Shown: positions 27,878 through 36,311, numbered from the stretch's first letter. The stretch: DNA of 64,000 bases from Anaeromyxobacter oryzae (GCF_023169945.1 NZ_AP025591.1:1572501-1636500); one strand, 5' to 3'. A program made the numbers and translations. Notes: generated by a model not told the origin, from the sequence alone.

Positions 27878-28765
27878 TCAGAACGCCGCCCGGTGCCACC
27901 GGCGAAGGCGGCGCTCCAGGCCGGACAGCACGAGGTCGAGGGAGAGCCCGACGAGGCCGATGACGACGATGGCTGCGAGCACCACGTCGAGCTGGAAGAG
28001 CTGGCGCCCCCAGACCACCATGAACCCGACCCCCTCGCTCGACGCCACGAGCTCGACGACGACGAGGGACATCCAGGCCGCGCCGAGGCCGCTCCGGACC
28101 CCGGTGAACAAGGACGGCAGCGCGGCCGGGATCACGATCCGCGACACCACCTCGCCGCGCCCGAGCTGGGAGACGCGCGCGAGCTCGAACCACTTGCAGG
28201 GGATCCCGGCGATGCCCTGCATCGTGTTGATGGTGACCGGCAGCGCCGTAGACCAGGTGATCACCGCGGTCTTGAGCGGCTCGTCGATCCCGAACACCAG
28301 GATGAGCAGCGGGATCCACGCGAGGACGTTCACCTGGTACATGGACATGAAGGTGGGCCGCACGTACGCCCGGAACGTCGTCGACAGGCCCAGCGTGCCC
28401 CCGACGAGGAGCCCGCTCGCGGTGCCGATCGCGAAGCCCTTCGCGACGCGGACGGCGCTCACATGCAGGTTGGCCAGGATCGTCCCGTCCGCCCACAGCC
28501 CGCGGAACGTCTCGAGGACCACCGCGGGCGGCGGCAGCACGAGGGTCGAGACCCACTCCCGATCCGCCGAGAGCTGCCACAGCCCGAGCAACATCGCGGG
28601 AACCACCGCCGCCGCCCCGACCGCGACGGCACGCGGCGCCACAGCCCTGAAGACCGTAGCGAGCGCGTGAGGCCCGGCGCCCGCACTCGGCGCGCGCGGC
28701 TCCTCGCCACGGGATGGCGTGACCTCTCGATCGAGGAGTGCGCTGGCGGTGAGGTCGGAGAACAT
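27878..28765 (-). CDS. ABC transporter permease, SsuC/TauC type (first)
   Basis: A 295-residue permease with an N-terminal polar extension of about 45 residues, then six helices. The EAA loop (FELARVSQLGRGEVVSRIVIPAALPSLFTGVR) is canonical in form. AWIPLLILVFGID and the C-terminal LSLDLVLSGLERRLRRW are typical of the nitrate/sulfonate/taurine group. It lies 71 bases downstream of the binding-protein gene and 11 before the second permease. Confidence 0.87.
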   Translation of the reverse strand: MFSDLTASALLDREVTPSRGEEPRAPSAGAGPHALATVFRAVAPRAVAVGAAAVVPAMLLGLWQLSADREWVSTLVLPPPAVVLETFRGLWADGTILANLHVSAVRVAKGFAIGTASGLLVGGTLGLSTTFRAYVRPTFMSMYQVNVLAWIPLLILVFGIDEPLKTAVITWSTALPVTINTMQGIAGIPCKWFELARVSQLGRGEVVSRIVIPAALPSLFTGVRSGLGAAWMSLVVVELVASSEGVGFMVVWGRQLFQLDVVLAAIVVIGLVGLSLDLVLSGLERRLRRWHRAAF

Positions 28766-28836
28766 GATCGCTCCCTTTTCCGGCTTCGAGTCGACGTGGA
28801 GGGTGGAGGGCCGGGCGTGCGGCGCGTCGGCGGCGC

Positions 28837-29928
28837 TCAGCGGGCGGCCGCCGACGCCCCCGTGGGCGGCGCCTTCGGCTTGCCGTCGGAGTCCAGCTCG
28901 CGCCAGACGCGCGCGAGGTTCAGCTCCGCGAGTCCGCGGTTCAGGTACGTCGCGTCGAGCCACTGGTCGACGTCGAAGTCCTTGCGGACGAGCCGCAGCC
29001 CGCGCGCCGCGTCGAGGAGGCGCCGGTACTGGACACGAAAGAACTCGTCGAGCAGCGGCGACGCGCGGTCGCGCAGCACGAAGGAGTCCCAGTCGCCCTT
29101 CCAGGCCGGCAGGCCGAACCCGCTCTTGGTCCAGATCTGGTAGGCCCGCGCGCGGTTCGCCTCGTCCGCGAGCCATGCAGCGTCGCGTAGGACGGAGTTC
29201 ACGACCCGCTGCACGACGGCGGGGTAGCGCGCCGCGAACTCCTCGGTGACGAGGAGGTGGCTCACGCGGCCCAGCCTGGGGTCGCCCTGCGTCGAGTAGA
29301 CGATGCGCGCGACACCGCGCTCCACGAGCGGGAAGACGTCGGACCCGGAGACCTGGGCGTCGATGTCCTTCGACAGCAGCGCCGCGTTGCCGTCGTTCGT
29401 GGACATGTTGATCAGCTTGAACTCCGAGTCCTTCAGCGACTTGCTCTCGAGCACCCGGTACAGCGCGAGCTGGAGGTTCGTCCCCTTGAACACCGCCACC
29501 CGCTTCCCCTTGAGGTCCTCGAGCGTACGGGCCGGCGAGTCGGCGGGGACCGCCACGTAGGTCGGCTCGAACCGCGTGTGCGCGAGGATCACCTTCGTGC
29601 GCAGGCCGCCGGCGCGGGCCACGAGGGACGGCAGGTCACCCTCGAACGCAAAGTCGAGCTGGCCGTTCGCCAGCGCCTCGTTCACCGCCGGGCCGGCGCC
29701 GGAGAAGTAGATCCACCTCACCTCGATGCCGTCCGGCTTGAGCTCGTTCTCGAGCGAGCCGTTCGCTGCGACGACGGAGGAGTACGACCAGCCCGAGACG
29801 GGACGGCCGCCGGTTCCCACCGCGGCGACGCCGATCCGGACGACCGTCGGCCGGTCCGCGGCAGGCGCGACGTCGGGCGCGGCGATGGATAGGAGCGTGA
29901 GGACGAGAGCCAGGATGCTGGTGCGCAT
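28837..29928 (-). CDS. periplasmic substrate-binding protein, SsuA/NMT1-like
   Basis: A 363-residue protein with a signal peptide (residues 1-24, cut near APAADR). The NMT1/THI5-like fold is visible: RIGVAAVGTGG at strand 1, NGQLDFAFEGDLP, the hinge DLKGKRVAVFKGTNLQLAL and DIDAQVSGSDVFPLV. These proteins bind aliphatic sulfonates, taurine, nitrate or thiamin precursors. No ligand-specific residues can be assigned by eye. GGAGG lies about 12 bases before the ATG. The gene follows the porin gene by 40 bases, so outer-membrane, periplasmic and inner-membrane uptake steps are encoded in order. Confidence 0.87.
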   Translation of the reverse strand: MRTSILALVLTLLSIAAPDVAPAADRPTVVRIGVAAVGTGGRPVSGWSYSSVVAANGSLENELKPDGIEVRWIYFSGAGPAVNEALANGQLDFAFEGDLPSLVARAGGLRTKVILAHTRFEPTYVAVPADSPARTLEDLKGKRVAVFKGTNLQLALYRVLESKSLKDSEFKLINMSTNDGNAALLSKDIDAQVSGSDVFPLVERGVARIVYSTQGDPRLGRVSHLLVTEEFAARYPAVVQRVVNSVLRDAAWLADEANRARAYQIWTKSGFGLPAWKGDWDSFVLRDRASPLLDEFFRVQYRRLLDAARGLRLVRKDFDVDQWLDATYLNRGLAELNLARVWRELDSDGKPKAPPTGASAAAR

Positions 29929-29968
29929 GGGTGTGGTGTTCCTCCGGAGCGAGGGGGGTGGTGTCGCG

Positions 29969-31468
29969 CTAGAAGCCGAACTGGAGCTGGAGCAGCACTT
30001 CCGCGGACTTGTCGTTCTCGGCCGCGACGACGTGCTGGATGCGCCGGTTCACGTTGAGCTGTGCCTTGGTCGTCTCCGCGAAGAAGACGTTCAGGCCGGC
30101 GGTGTAGACCTCGTTGGCGGAGCCGGGGGTCCGGTCGTCGGCCTCCCAGCGGTCGTACCGGACGAAGGGCTGGAAGGTCTTCGGCCACCAGTCGTCGAAC
30201 TTGCCCTGCGTCTTGATGCTCCGCAGGAATTGCTCGCCGAAGCTGTAGAAGGCGGTGACGGTGTGGCCGGCGCGATCGAAGGTCCCGACCTGGGCGGCCG
30301 AGGTATCCGTCCTCGCCTGCGTGACGACCTTCTCTCGGGCGCGGACGTACTCGTACGTCAGGCCGAACGGGAAGTGGCTGTAGTAGACGTCGAGGCCGAA
30401 GCGGTTCTTGGCGCCCGTTCCGAGGATCGCCGGCGTCTTGTAGCCGTCGTTCAGCGTGGCGCGGCCGATGTACGCCGACGCCCCCACGCGCAGCTCGCGG
30501 AGCCACGAGTTGTACTCGGCGGGCACCGTGAAGGCGACGCGCCCGACGATGTCCTTGAACGCGTTCTCGTCCCCGCGGTTGGGACCGTTGCCGTTCACGA
30601 TCCCGAGCGCGACCGCGAGGGCCGCCTGCCGGTAGTTGTAGCCGAAGTCGTACTGCGAGAAGAACTCGGCGCGCGCGATGAGCCCGATCTGCCGTGCGCC
30701 CAGGCCGGTCTGGCCGACGAACAGCGCGTTGTTGATGACCGGCTTCAGCTCCTCGGTGGTGTTCGACTCGAGGCCGAAGGGGAGCAGCTGCTGGCCGAGG
30801 GTGAACGAGAGCCGATCGCCGTCGTTCTCGATCGTCGGCAGGGCCTGGTAGGCGACGTTCGCGTCGAGCAGCGACAGGAAGTTCGTGTTCGCGCCGGCGG
30901 AGGGGACCGCGTTCACGCCCACGCTGAAGCCGAGGTTCCGCGCCTGCTCGTAGTCGCGGTAGAGCAGGCCGTTGAAGGCGACGATCGCGGCGGGAACGTC
31001 GAAGGACGTCCTCCGGTTCTCGAGCAGCGCCGGGTTGTTGACGGACGTGTTCGCGATGCTCGACGGCACCGGCGAGGTGATGTCCCGCGAGTAGTACGAG
31101 GTGCGGGCCTGGACCGTCCCGGAGATGGTCAGGTTCCGGTTGCTGAGCGCGCTCTTCGTCTCGCGGTCCCGCTGGACCTGGTACTTGAAGTTCTCGAGGT
31201 CGGCCTGGACGCCCTGGACGTCGGCGCGCGTGGGCGTCTCACCCGAGCCCGGGTCGAGACGCGCCTCGAGCAGCGCGACGGTCTTCTCGAGCGCGTCGAG
31301 CTCGGAGCGCAGGTCCGCCGGCCTGGGCTCGGGCGGTGTCAGGACCGCCGGCGTCGTCGACACCTGCGCCACCGCCGGACGCGCAGACGCGGGCGCGGAA
31401 GGGCCTTCGGCGCTGGCGCGCCCGACCAGCAGGAAGGTCGCGAGCGTGAGTGCGGCGCGTCGAATCAT
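29969..31468 (-). CDS. outer-membrane porin with N-terminal coiled coil
   Basis: A 499-residue protein: signal peptide (residues 1-20, cut after RASA), a Pro/Ala linker, a short coiled coil (LRSELDALEKTVALLEARL) and then a beta-barrel of alternating residues ending in the outer-membrane signature LLQLQFGF. The coiled coil probably packs against peptidoglycan or trimerises the porin, as in OprP/OprO-like or DcaP-like channels. The ATG at 31468 is chosen because the signal peptide follows; the 29-codon extension is not credible. It is the first gene of the operon and probably admits the same anionic substrate as the ABC transporter. Confidence 0.85.
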   Translation of the reverse strand: MIRRAALTLATFLLVGRASAEGPSAPASARPAVAQVSTTPAVLTPPEPRPADLRSELDALEKTVALLEARLDPGSGETPTRADVQGVQADLENFKYQVQRDRETKSALSNRNLTISGTVQARTSYYSRDITSPVPSSIANTSVNNPALLENRRTSFDVPAAIVAFNGLLYRDYEQARNLGFSVGVNAVPSAGANTNFLSLLDANVAYQALPTIENDGDRLSFTLGQQLLPFGLESNTTEELKPVINNALFVGQTGLGARQIGLIARAEFFSQYDFGYNYRQAALAVALGIVNGNGPNRGDENAFKDIVGRVAFTVPAEYNSWLRELRVGASAYIGRATLNDGYKTPAILGTGAKNRFGLDVYYSHFPFGLTYEYVRAREKVVTQARTDTSAAQVGTFDRAGHTVTAFYSFGEQFLRSIKTQGKFDDWWPKTFQPFVRYDRWEADDRTPGSANEVYTAGLNVFFAETTKAQLNVNRRIQHVVAAENDKSAEVLLQLQFGF

Positions 31469-31914
31469 GTGCGGTGCTCCCGGCGTCGAGAAGGTTTGCC
31501 TGCGCGTCGCCTCGCCCCTTCTGCAACGCGCGTGCGCAGGGCTCGCGTACGGCACGCCGACGCTTCACCTACCGGCAGTCACGACCGAAGGCGGGGGACG
31601 CATGTCCGCCATTACAGACGGGCTCGCCGCCCCAGCCTGCGGAGCTGCGCTCACGGGCGCGCGGGGGGCTCGACGCGCCGACATCGCGTGGAGCTCTCGC
31701 CGTCGGCCTCGGGCGGGTCACGGGTGATCCCAGCTGCCGTCACGGGCGCCCAGCACCGGTCACGGCCGGGCGACACGCGTCCACGCCACGAGACGAGCCG
31801 AGGTTCGCACCCCCGAGCCCGCGAGGCGCTTCCCCAGCTGGACGGATCGTCGCCTCCACGGTCCTTCGACGCGTCTCGTCTCTCGCTGGTACCGCGCGTG
31901 CACCGGCCGCCCGC
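31469..31914. other. divergent regulatory region of the nitrogenase-like operon
   Basis: The 446 bases separate the porin gene (minus) and the MFS gene (plus). The porin side holds a candidate sigma-54 promoter at 31522-31537. The rest has no credible gene; short open frames are compositional. I found no strong palindrome in it. Confidence 0.5.
31522..31537 (-). promoter_or_regulatory. candidate sigma-54 promoter of the nitrogenase-like operon
   Basis: On the minus strand GCGCACGCGCGTTGCA has a consensus -12 element (TTGCA) and CACG of the -24 element at correct spacing, but CG replaces the invariant GG. Initiation would be near 31512, about 44 bases before the porin ATG. The nearest sigma-54 activator gene (15656) converges on the far end of this operon. 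Alternatively a weaker site with GG lies at about 31498-31513. Confidence 0.4.
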
Positions 31915-33168
31915 GTGCGCGCCTCGTGGGAGCGGAATCGGTTCCTCGTCCTCTTCGCTGCCGTCACGTCCGTCATGGGCGTCAGCGTGGGGATGGCCCG
32001 GGTCGCGACCTCGCTCTACGCGCTCGAGCTCGGGGCGAGCGAGACCGTCCTCGGGCTGATCGCCAGCGGGCAGTCCATCGGGCTGCTCCTCATGAGCCTG
32101 CCCGCGGGCGCGCTCGTGGACCAGCTCGGCCCGAGGCCCCTCTTCCTGGCAGGGACGATCGTCGCGGGCGTGACCTACCTCACCGTCCCGCTCGTCCCGT
32201 CGCCGTGGTTCCTCCTCGCCTGCACGACGGTCGCGAGCTTCTGCATGCCGACACGGTTCGTGCCGCTCAACGCGGTGTTCATGCAGCAGCTCGCCACGGT
32301 GGGCGAGGCGAAGGCGGGCTGGTACCGTGGCACGCACATGACCGGCATGGCGCTCGCCGGCCCGGTGCTCGCCGCTGGCGCCGCGAAGGTCCTCGGGTAT
32401 CCGGCGACCTACGGCATCATCGGTGGGCTGTTCGCCGTGAGCCTCGTCGCCGCGCCCGTCATCCTCGACCGCTACGCGGTCCGCGGAGATCCGCGGCGTC
32501 GCGTCTCGCTGCGAGACGTCCTGGGCCAGCTGGCGCTGCTCGGGGACGAGCCGGAGCTCCGCGGCGCGTGCCTCGACGACTTCTGCGTCCAGGCGGTGAA
32601 CGCCTTCTATACGTTCTTCATCGTCGTGATCGCGATCCAGGCGCTCCACGCAGGTCCGCGCGAGGCCACCCAGCTCCTCGTCGCGCAGGGTGGCGCGTTC
32701 ATCGCCGCCCTGTTCCTGCTCGGCGCGCTCGTGAGCAGGGTCGGCGTCACGCGCCTCCGCCGCACCTGTCTCGGCGGGATCGCGTGCGGGCTGCTCGTCC
32801 TCGGCCTCGGCCGAGCGCTCGGCACGCTCCTCGCCGGCGGGCTTCTTCTCGGGTCAGGCCTCGGCGTCCTGCAGATCTCCACCCTGAGCCGGTTCGCGAC
32901 GCTCGGGACGAGGCTGGGGCGCGGCCGCACCGCGGGGCTCGAGGCGCTGTTCGGGCCGGCCGGCGCCCTGACCGGGAGCGCCGTCGGCGGCGCGCTCGGC
33001 CATCTCATCGGCCTTCAGCCGGTGTTTCTCGTGCTCGCCGCGATCGTCGCCGCGCTGGCCTTCGTCTCCGGGAGGCGAGGCTCCGCGACGGCAGCGCCGG
33101 CGCCTCTGCGTGCCGCGCAGGTGCAGCCCTGTTCGCTGGCCGGCGGCTCCGTGTCACGCGATGGCTGA
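31915..33168 (+). CDS. MFS transporter, divergent paralogue
   Basis: About 417 residues with 12 membrane helices. It shares clear similarity with the MFS half of the operon's fusion protein (ATVGEAKAGWYRGTHMTGM here, TIGREKAGWFKGSMSIGL there; ALVDQLGPRPLF here, FLVDRFGPRKVF there). No flavin domain is attached; the C-terminus is short and polar. The start is uncertain: GTG at 31915 puts the first helix near residue 10, and longer in-frame starts exist. It is divergent from the porin gene, flanking the operon on the opposite side from its paralogue. Transport of a substrate or waste product is likely. Confidence 0.8.
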   Translation: MRASWERNRFLVLFAAVTSVMGVSVGMARVATSLYALELGASETVLGLIASGQSIGLLLMSLPAGALVDQLGPRPLFLAGTIVAGVTYLTVPLVPSPWFLLACTTVASFCMPTRFVPLNAVFMQQLATVGEAKAGWYRGTHMTGMALAGPVLAAGAAKVLGYPATYGIIGGLFAVSLVAAPVILDRYAVRGDPRRRVSLRDVLGQLALLGDEPELRGACLDDFCVQAVNAFYTFFIVVIAIQALHAGPREATQLLVAQGGAFIAALFLLGALVSRVGVTRLRRTCLGGIACGLLVLGLGRALGTLLAGGLLLGSGLGVLQISTLSRFATLGTRLGRGRTAGLEALFGPAGALTGSAVGGALGHLIGLQPVFLVLAAIVAALAFVSGRRGSATAAPAPLRAAQVQPCSLAGGSVSRDG

Positions 33169-33262
33169 TCCGGCGGCGGCGCGGGAACGCGCCCTCTCCT
33201 GGCGGTAGGATCCGTGACGCCGGCACCCCACGCGACGGGCGCCGCGTCATGCCCCGCCTCCG

Positions 33263-34546
33263 TCAGCCCGGCAGCGTTCCCAGCGACTGCTCGAGGTCCC
33301 CGACGAGATCCGCGGGGTCCTCGATGCCGATGGAGAGCCGGATCACGCTGTCGGTGATCCCGGCGCGGAGCCGCGCCTCCGGTGTCATCGAGGCGTGCGT
33401 CATCGACGCCGGGTGCGCGACGAGGCTCTCGACGCCCCCGAGGCTCTCCGCGAGCGTGAACCAGCGGAGCGTCCGGAGCACGTGCTCCACCCGGTCCGGC
33501 CGGCCGTCCCGGAGCTCGAAGCTGAGCATCGCGCCGAAGCCCGCCTGCTGCGAGCAGGCGAGCGCGTGCTGTGGGTGCCCCGGGAGCCCGGGGTAGAACA
33601 CCTTCGCGACCGCCGGGTGCGCCGCCAGGTACTCCGCGACGAGGCGCGCGCCCGCCTCGTGCGCCTTCATCCGGAGGAGCAGCGTCTTGAGGCCGCGCAG
33701 GACGAGGAAGGCGTCGTGCGGGCTCTGCGACGTGCCGAGCAGGTTGTTCATGCTCTGGATGCGCTGCAGCAGCGCCGTCTGGCCTGGCGCCGCGACGACG
33801 GCGCCGCCGACCACGTCGCTGTGGCCGTTCAGGTACTTCGTGGTCGAGTGGACCACCAGGTCGGCGCCATGCCGGAAGGGCTGCTGCAGCACGGGCGAGA
33901 GGAACGTGTTGTCCACCACGGTGAGCGCGCCGTGGGCGCGCGCGATCGCGCTCACCGCCCGGATGTCGGTGAGGCGCAGCAGCGGATTGGATGGCGTCTC
34001 GATCCAGACCATGCGCGTGTTCGGGCGCATCGCCTTCTCGACCGCCGCGAGGTCCGCGAGCTCGAGGTACGTGACCTCGAGCCCGTACGCCGCCTTCGCG
34101 TGCTCGAGCGCGCGGAAGGTCCCGCCGTAGCAGTCGACCGTGCAGAGGAGGTGGCTGCCGTGCGGCAGCAGGTTCACTGCCACCACCACCGCGCTCATGC
34201 CGGTGCTCGTGCAGGTCGCGCCGCTGCCGCCCTCGAGCAGCGCGATCGCCTCCTCCAGCGCCGCGCGGGTCGGGTTGCCGCTCCGTGTGTAGTCGTAGCC
34301 CGCGTTCGTGCAGACGTCGCGGAACGCGAAGGTGGACGTCTGGTAGATGGGCGGCATCACCGCGCCGTACGCGGGATCGGGCTGAACGCCCGCGTGGACG
34401 CACTGCGTCCCGAGCCGCGCGGCGGCGACGAGCGGTGCCCGCTTCGTCCAGCCGACCTTCGCCGGCGACCCGGCGGGCAGGATCGTGAAGTGGTAGGCCG
34501 GGTTTCCCGGAACGTTGGAGTCGAGGTGGACGTCTTCGGCGGACAT
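33263..34546 (-). CDS. Cys/Met-metabolism PLP enzyme (cystathionine gamma-synthase / homoserine sulfhydrylase family)
   Basis: A 427-residue fold-type I PLP enzyme. The PLP lysine is in HSTTKYLNGHSDVVGG (Lys about 236), preceded by DNTFLSPVLQQP. YDYTRSGNPTRAALEEAI is the family signature, and SLGGVESLVAHPASMTHASM the C-terminal active-site segment. Members are cystathionine gamma-synthase, O-acetyl/O-succinylhomoserine sulfhydrylase and methionine gamma-lyase; by eye I cannot choose among them, though a biosynthetic gamma-synthase/sulfhydrylase is favoured. A sulfhydrylase could fix methanethiol or sulfide from the neighbouring system into methionine. An N-terminal extension of about 40 residues is longer than usual. 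Confidence 0.85.
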   Translation of the reverse strand: MSAEDVHLDSNVPGNPAYHFTILPAGSPAKVGWTKRAPLVAAARLGTQCVHAGVQPDPAYGAVMPPIYQTSTFAFRDVCTNAGYDYTRSGNPTRAALEEAIALLEGGSGATCTSTGMSAVVVAVNLLPHGSHLLCTVDCYGGTFRALEHAKAAYGLEVTYLELADLAAVEKAMRPNTRMVWIETPSNPLLRLTDIRAVSAIARAHGALTVVDNTFLSPVLQQPFRHGADLVVHSTTKYLNGHSDVVGGAVVAAPGQTALLQRIQSMNNLLGTSQSPHDAFLVLRGLKTLLLRMKAHEAGARLVAEYLAAHPAVAKVFYPGLPGHPQHALACSQQAGFGAMLSFELRDGRPDRVEHVLRTLRWFTLAESLGGVESLVAHPASMTHASMTPEARLRAGITDSVIRLSIGIEDPADLVGDLEQSLGTLPG

Positions 34547-34741
34547 GTGAGGACCTCGGCGCGATGCGATGCGGCGGCTGCCGCGCGAAAGCGGACATAC
34601 CTAGCCGGTCGCCGCGGTGAACACAAACGGGCGCGCCGTCTCGCACGGCCGCGATGGCGGAGGCCGCCGAACGTCCGGGCGCGAGCCTGGTAGAGGCGAA
34701 TCCTCGAACGCACCGCCGACCGTCCGCCACACCGGACATTC

Positions 34742-34784
34742 ATCCGTTCTCCGTTTGACAGGAACTCCGTCCGTCATCTAGGAT
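34742..34784 (+). promoter_or_regulatory. promoter with TCCGT repeats, like the metK promoter
   Basis: TTGACA at 34755-34760 is followed after 18 bases by TAGGAT (34779-34784). ATCCGT (34742-34747) and another CCGT lie just upstream of the -35 box, and TCCGTCCGT lies in the spacer. TTGACAGG followed 3 bases later by TCCGT is also the arrangement of the metK promoter, which suggests a shared regulator. Confidence 0.55.
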
Positions 34785-34849
34785 GCAGTCGATCATGCGC
34801 TCTGCTGCTCCGCGATACGACGCGCGCTCACGACGGGTGAAGTGTACCT

Positions 34850-34899
34850 GTCGCCGGCCGGCGCCTCCCGCGCGAATGCGCGGCTGAGCCGCCGGCGAC
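34850..34899 (+). promoter_or_regulatory. nested hairpin in the 5' leader of the YeiH operon
   Basis: The outer stem GTCGCCGGC (34850-34858) pairs perfectly with GCCGGCGAC (34891-34899). Inside it CCGCGC-GAAT-GCGCGG (34868-34883) forms a second stem. The structure lies about 65 bases after the predicted start of transcription and 75 before the ATG at 34974. It may be an attenuator or RNA sensor; no known riboswitch class was recognised. Confidence 0.35.
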
Positions 34900-34973
34900 C
34901 GCAGCGCCCGAGCCCGTCGCGTTCCCTCCACACCGCACCGTGCGGCGCACGCGCGCCGCTGCAGGAGAGCTGC

Positions 34974-36311
34974 ATGTCAAACGCAACGACGACCGTCCTC
35001 CCGTGGCACCGCCGCGAGGACACCTGGGCGATCATCATCGCGCTGGGGCTCGTCCTCGGCGTGACGCTCGCCTTCTTCCTCGGCGCCGCGCACGCCATCT
35101 CGACGACCGCACTATCGTTCCCGACGTGGTCGGAGAGCGGCAAGCTCCTCGGCGCGCTCGGGGCGAACCCGGTCGGGCCGCTCGCGCTCTTCGCGGTGTT
35201 CCTCGCCGCGTTCTCCGTCGCGTCGCTCGTGATCGGGTGGGACGTGGCGAAGTACGCGGCCGGCTTCGCACTCCTCTTCGCCTTCTCGATCGTGGTGACC
35301 GCGCTCGGGTCGAACGCGCTGCTGAAGCAGTGGCAGCTCGAGACCCCCCTGCTCGCGCTCGCCGTCGGGATGGTGCTCGGAAACCTCGTGACCCTTCCCG
35401 GCTGGTTCCAGTCGGCGCTTCGCACCGAGTTCTACGTGAAGGTCGGCATCGTGCTCATGGGCGCGACGCTGCCCTTCACGATCATCGTACAGGCAGGTCC
35501 GCTGGCGATCGTGCAGGCGACGATCGTCGCCGTGACGACCTTCGTCGCGATCTACCTCGCGGCGACGCGCCTGTTCGGGCTCGACCCGCGCTTCGGCGCG
35601 ACGCTCGGCGCGGGCGGCTCCATCTGCGGCGTGTCCGCTGCGATCGCCATCGGGGGCGCGTGTCGCGCGGAGAAGAGCCACGTCTCCGTCGCGATCTCGA
35701 TGGTGATCTTGTGGGCGGTGGCGATGATCTTCGCCCTCCCCTTCGCGTGCCGGGCGCTCGGGCTCGCGCCCGGAGTCGCGGGCGCGTGGGTCGGGACGTC
35801 CGAGTTCGCCGACGCGGCCGGGTACGCGGCGGCCGCGACGATCGGGGACGAGCGCGCGGTGAAGACGTTCACGCTCATGAAGGTGGTCGGCCGCGACATG
35901 TTCGTCGGCATCTGGGCGATCGTGGTGGCGTTCCTCGCCGTGACGCGCTGGGACCGGAAGAGCGCAGGCGAGGCAGAGAAGGTCGGCCTCGGCGAGATCT
36001 GGCGCCGGTTCCCGAAGTTCATCCTGGGCTTCCTCGTCGCGTCGCTCGTCGTGACCGTGATCCTCGCGAGCTTCGACTCGAACGTCGGCACCCGGTTCTC
36101 GAAGGACGCGATCGGGCCGCTCAAGAACCTGCGCGGGTGGGCGTTCACCTGGACGTTCCTGTCCATCGGCTTCACCACCCGCTTCCGCGAGCTCACCCGG
36201 TTCGGGTGGCGGCCGTTCGCAGCGTTCGCGCTCGGCGTCCTCGTGAACGTGCCGCTCGGCTACTGGCTCTCGACGCACGTGTTCGACGCCTACTGGCTTG
36301 CAGTGAAGTGA
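34974..36311 (+). CDS. YeiH-family putative sulfate exporter (long form)
   Basis: A 445-residue membrane protein with about 12 helices. The family core is present (GATLGAGGSICGVSAAIAIGGA, GTSEFADAAGYAAAATIGDERAVKTFTLMKVVGRD). It has about 130 extra residues compared with the homologue at 5399, mostly as additional N-terminal helices and a cytoplasmic loop. AGGAG precedes the ATG. It heads an operon with a tiny protein and a siroheme reductase, so export of sulfate, sulfite or a related anion in assimilatory or detoxifying sulfur metabolism is plausible. Confidence 0.85.
   Translation: MSNATTTVLPWHRREDTWAIIIALGLVLGVTLAFFLGAAHAISTTALSFPTWSESGKLLGALGANPVGPLALFAVFLAAFSVASLVIGWDVAKYAAGFALLFAFSIVVTALGSNALLKQWQLETPLLALAVGMVLGNLVTLPGWFQSALRTEFYVKVGIVLMGATLPFTIIVQAGPLAIVQATIVAVTTFVAIYLAATRLFGLDPRFGATLGAGGSICGVSAAIAIGGACRAEKSHVSVAISMVILWAVAMIFALPFACRALGLAPGVAGAWVGTSEFADAAGYAAAATIGDERAVKTFTLMKVVGRDMFVGIWAIVVAFLAVTRWDRKSAGEAEKVGLGEIWRRFPKFILGFLVASLVVTVILASFDSNVGTRFSKDAIGPLKNLRGWAFTWTFLSIGFTTRFRELTRFGWRPFAAFALGVLVNVPLGYWLSTHVFDAYWLAVK

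Larger units (their letters stand above)
34547..34973. other. regulatory and leader region between the PLP enzyme and YeiH genes
   Basis: This 427-base divergent gap holds a sigma-70-like promoter for the plus-strand operon (34742-34784), a structured leader (34850-34899) and presumably the minus-strand promoter. No gene is visible in it. Confidence 0.55.

Noticed and set aside
31601..31622. TCCG...ACGG motif (ATGTCCGCCATTACAGACGG) as another copy of the metK operator
   Set aside because: Spacing between the half-sites is 10 rather than 6 and the right half is imperfect.
34740..34931. Short minus-strand frame in the YeiH leader as a leader peptide
   Set aside because: It is antisense to the predicted leader, with no ribosome binding site.
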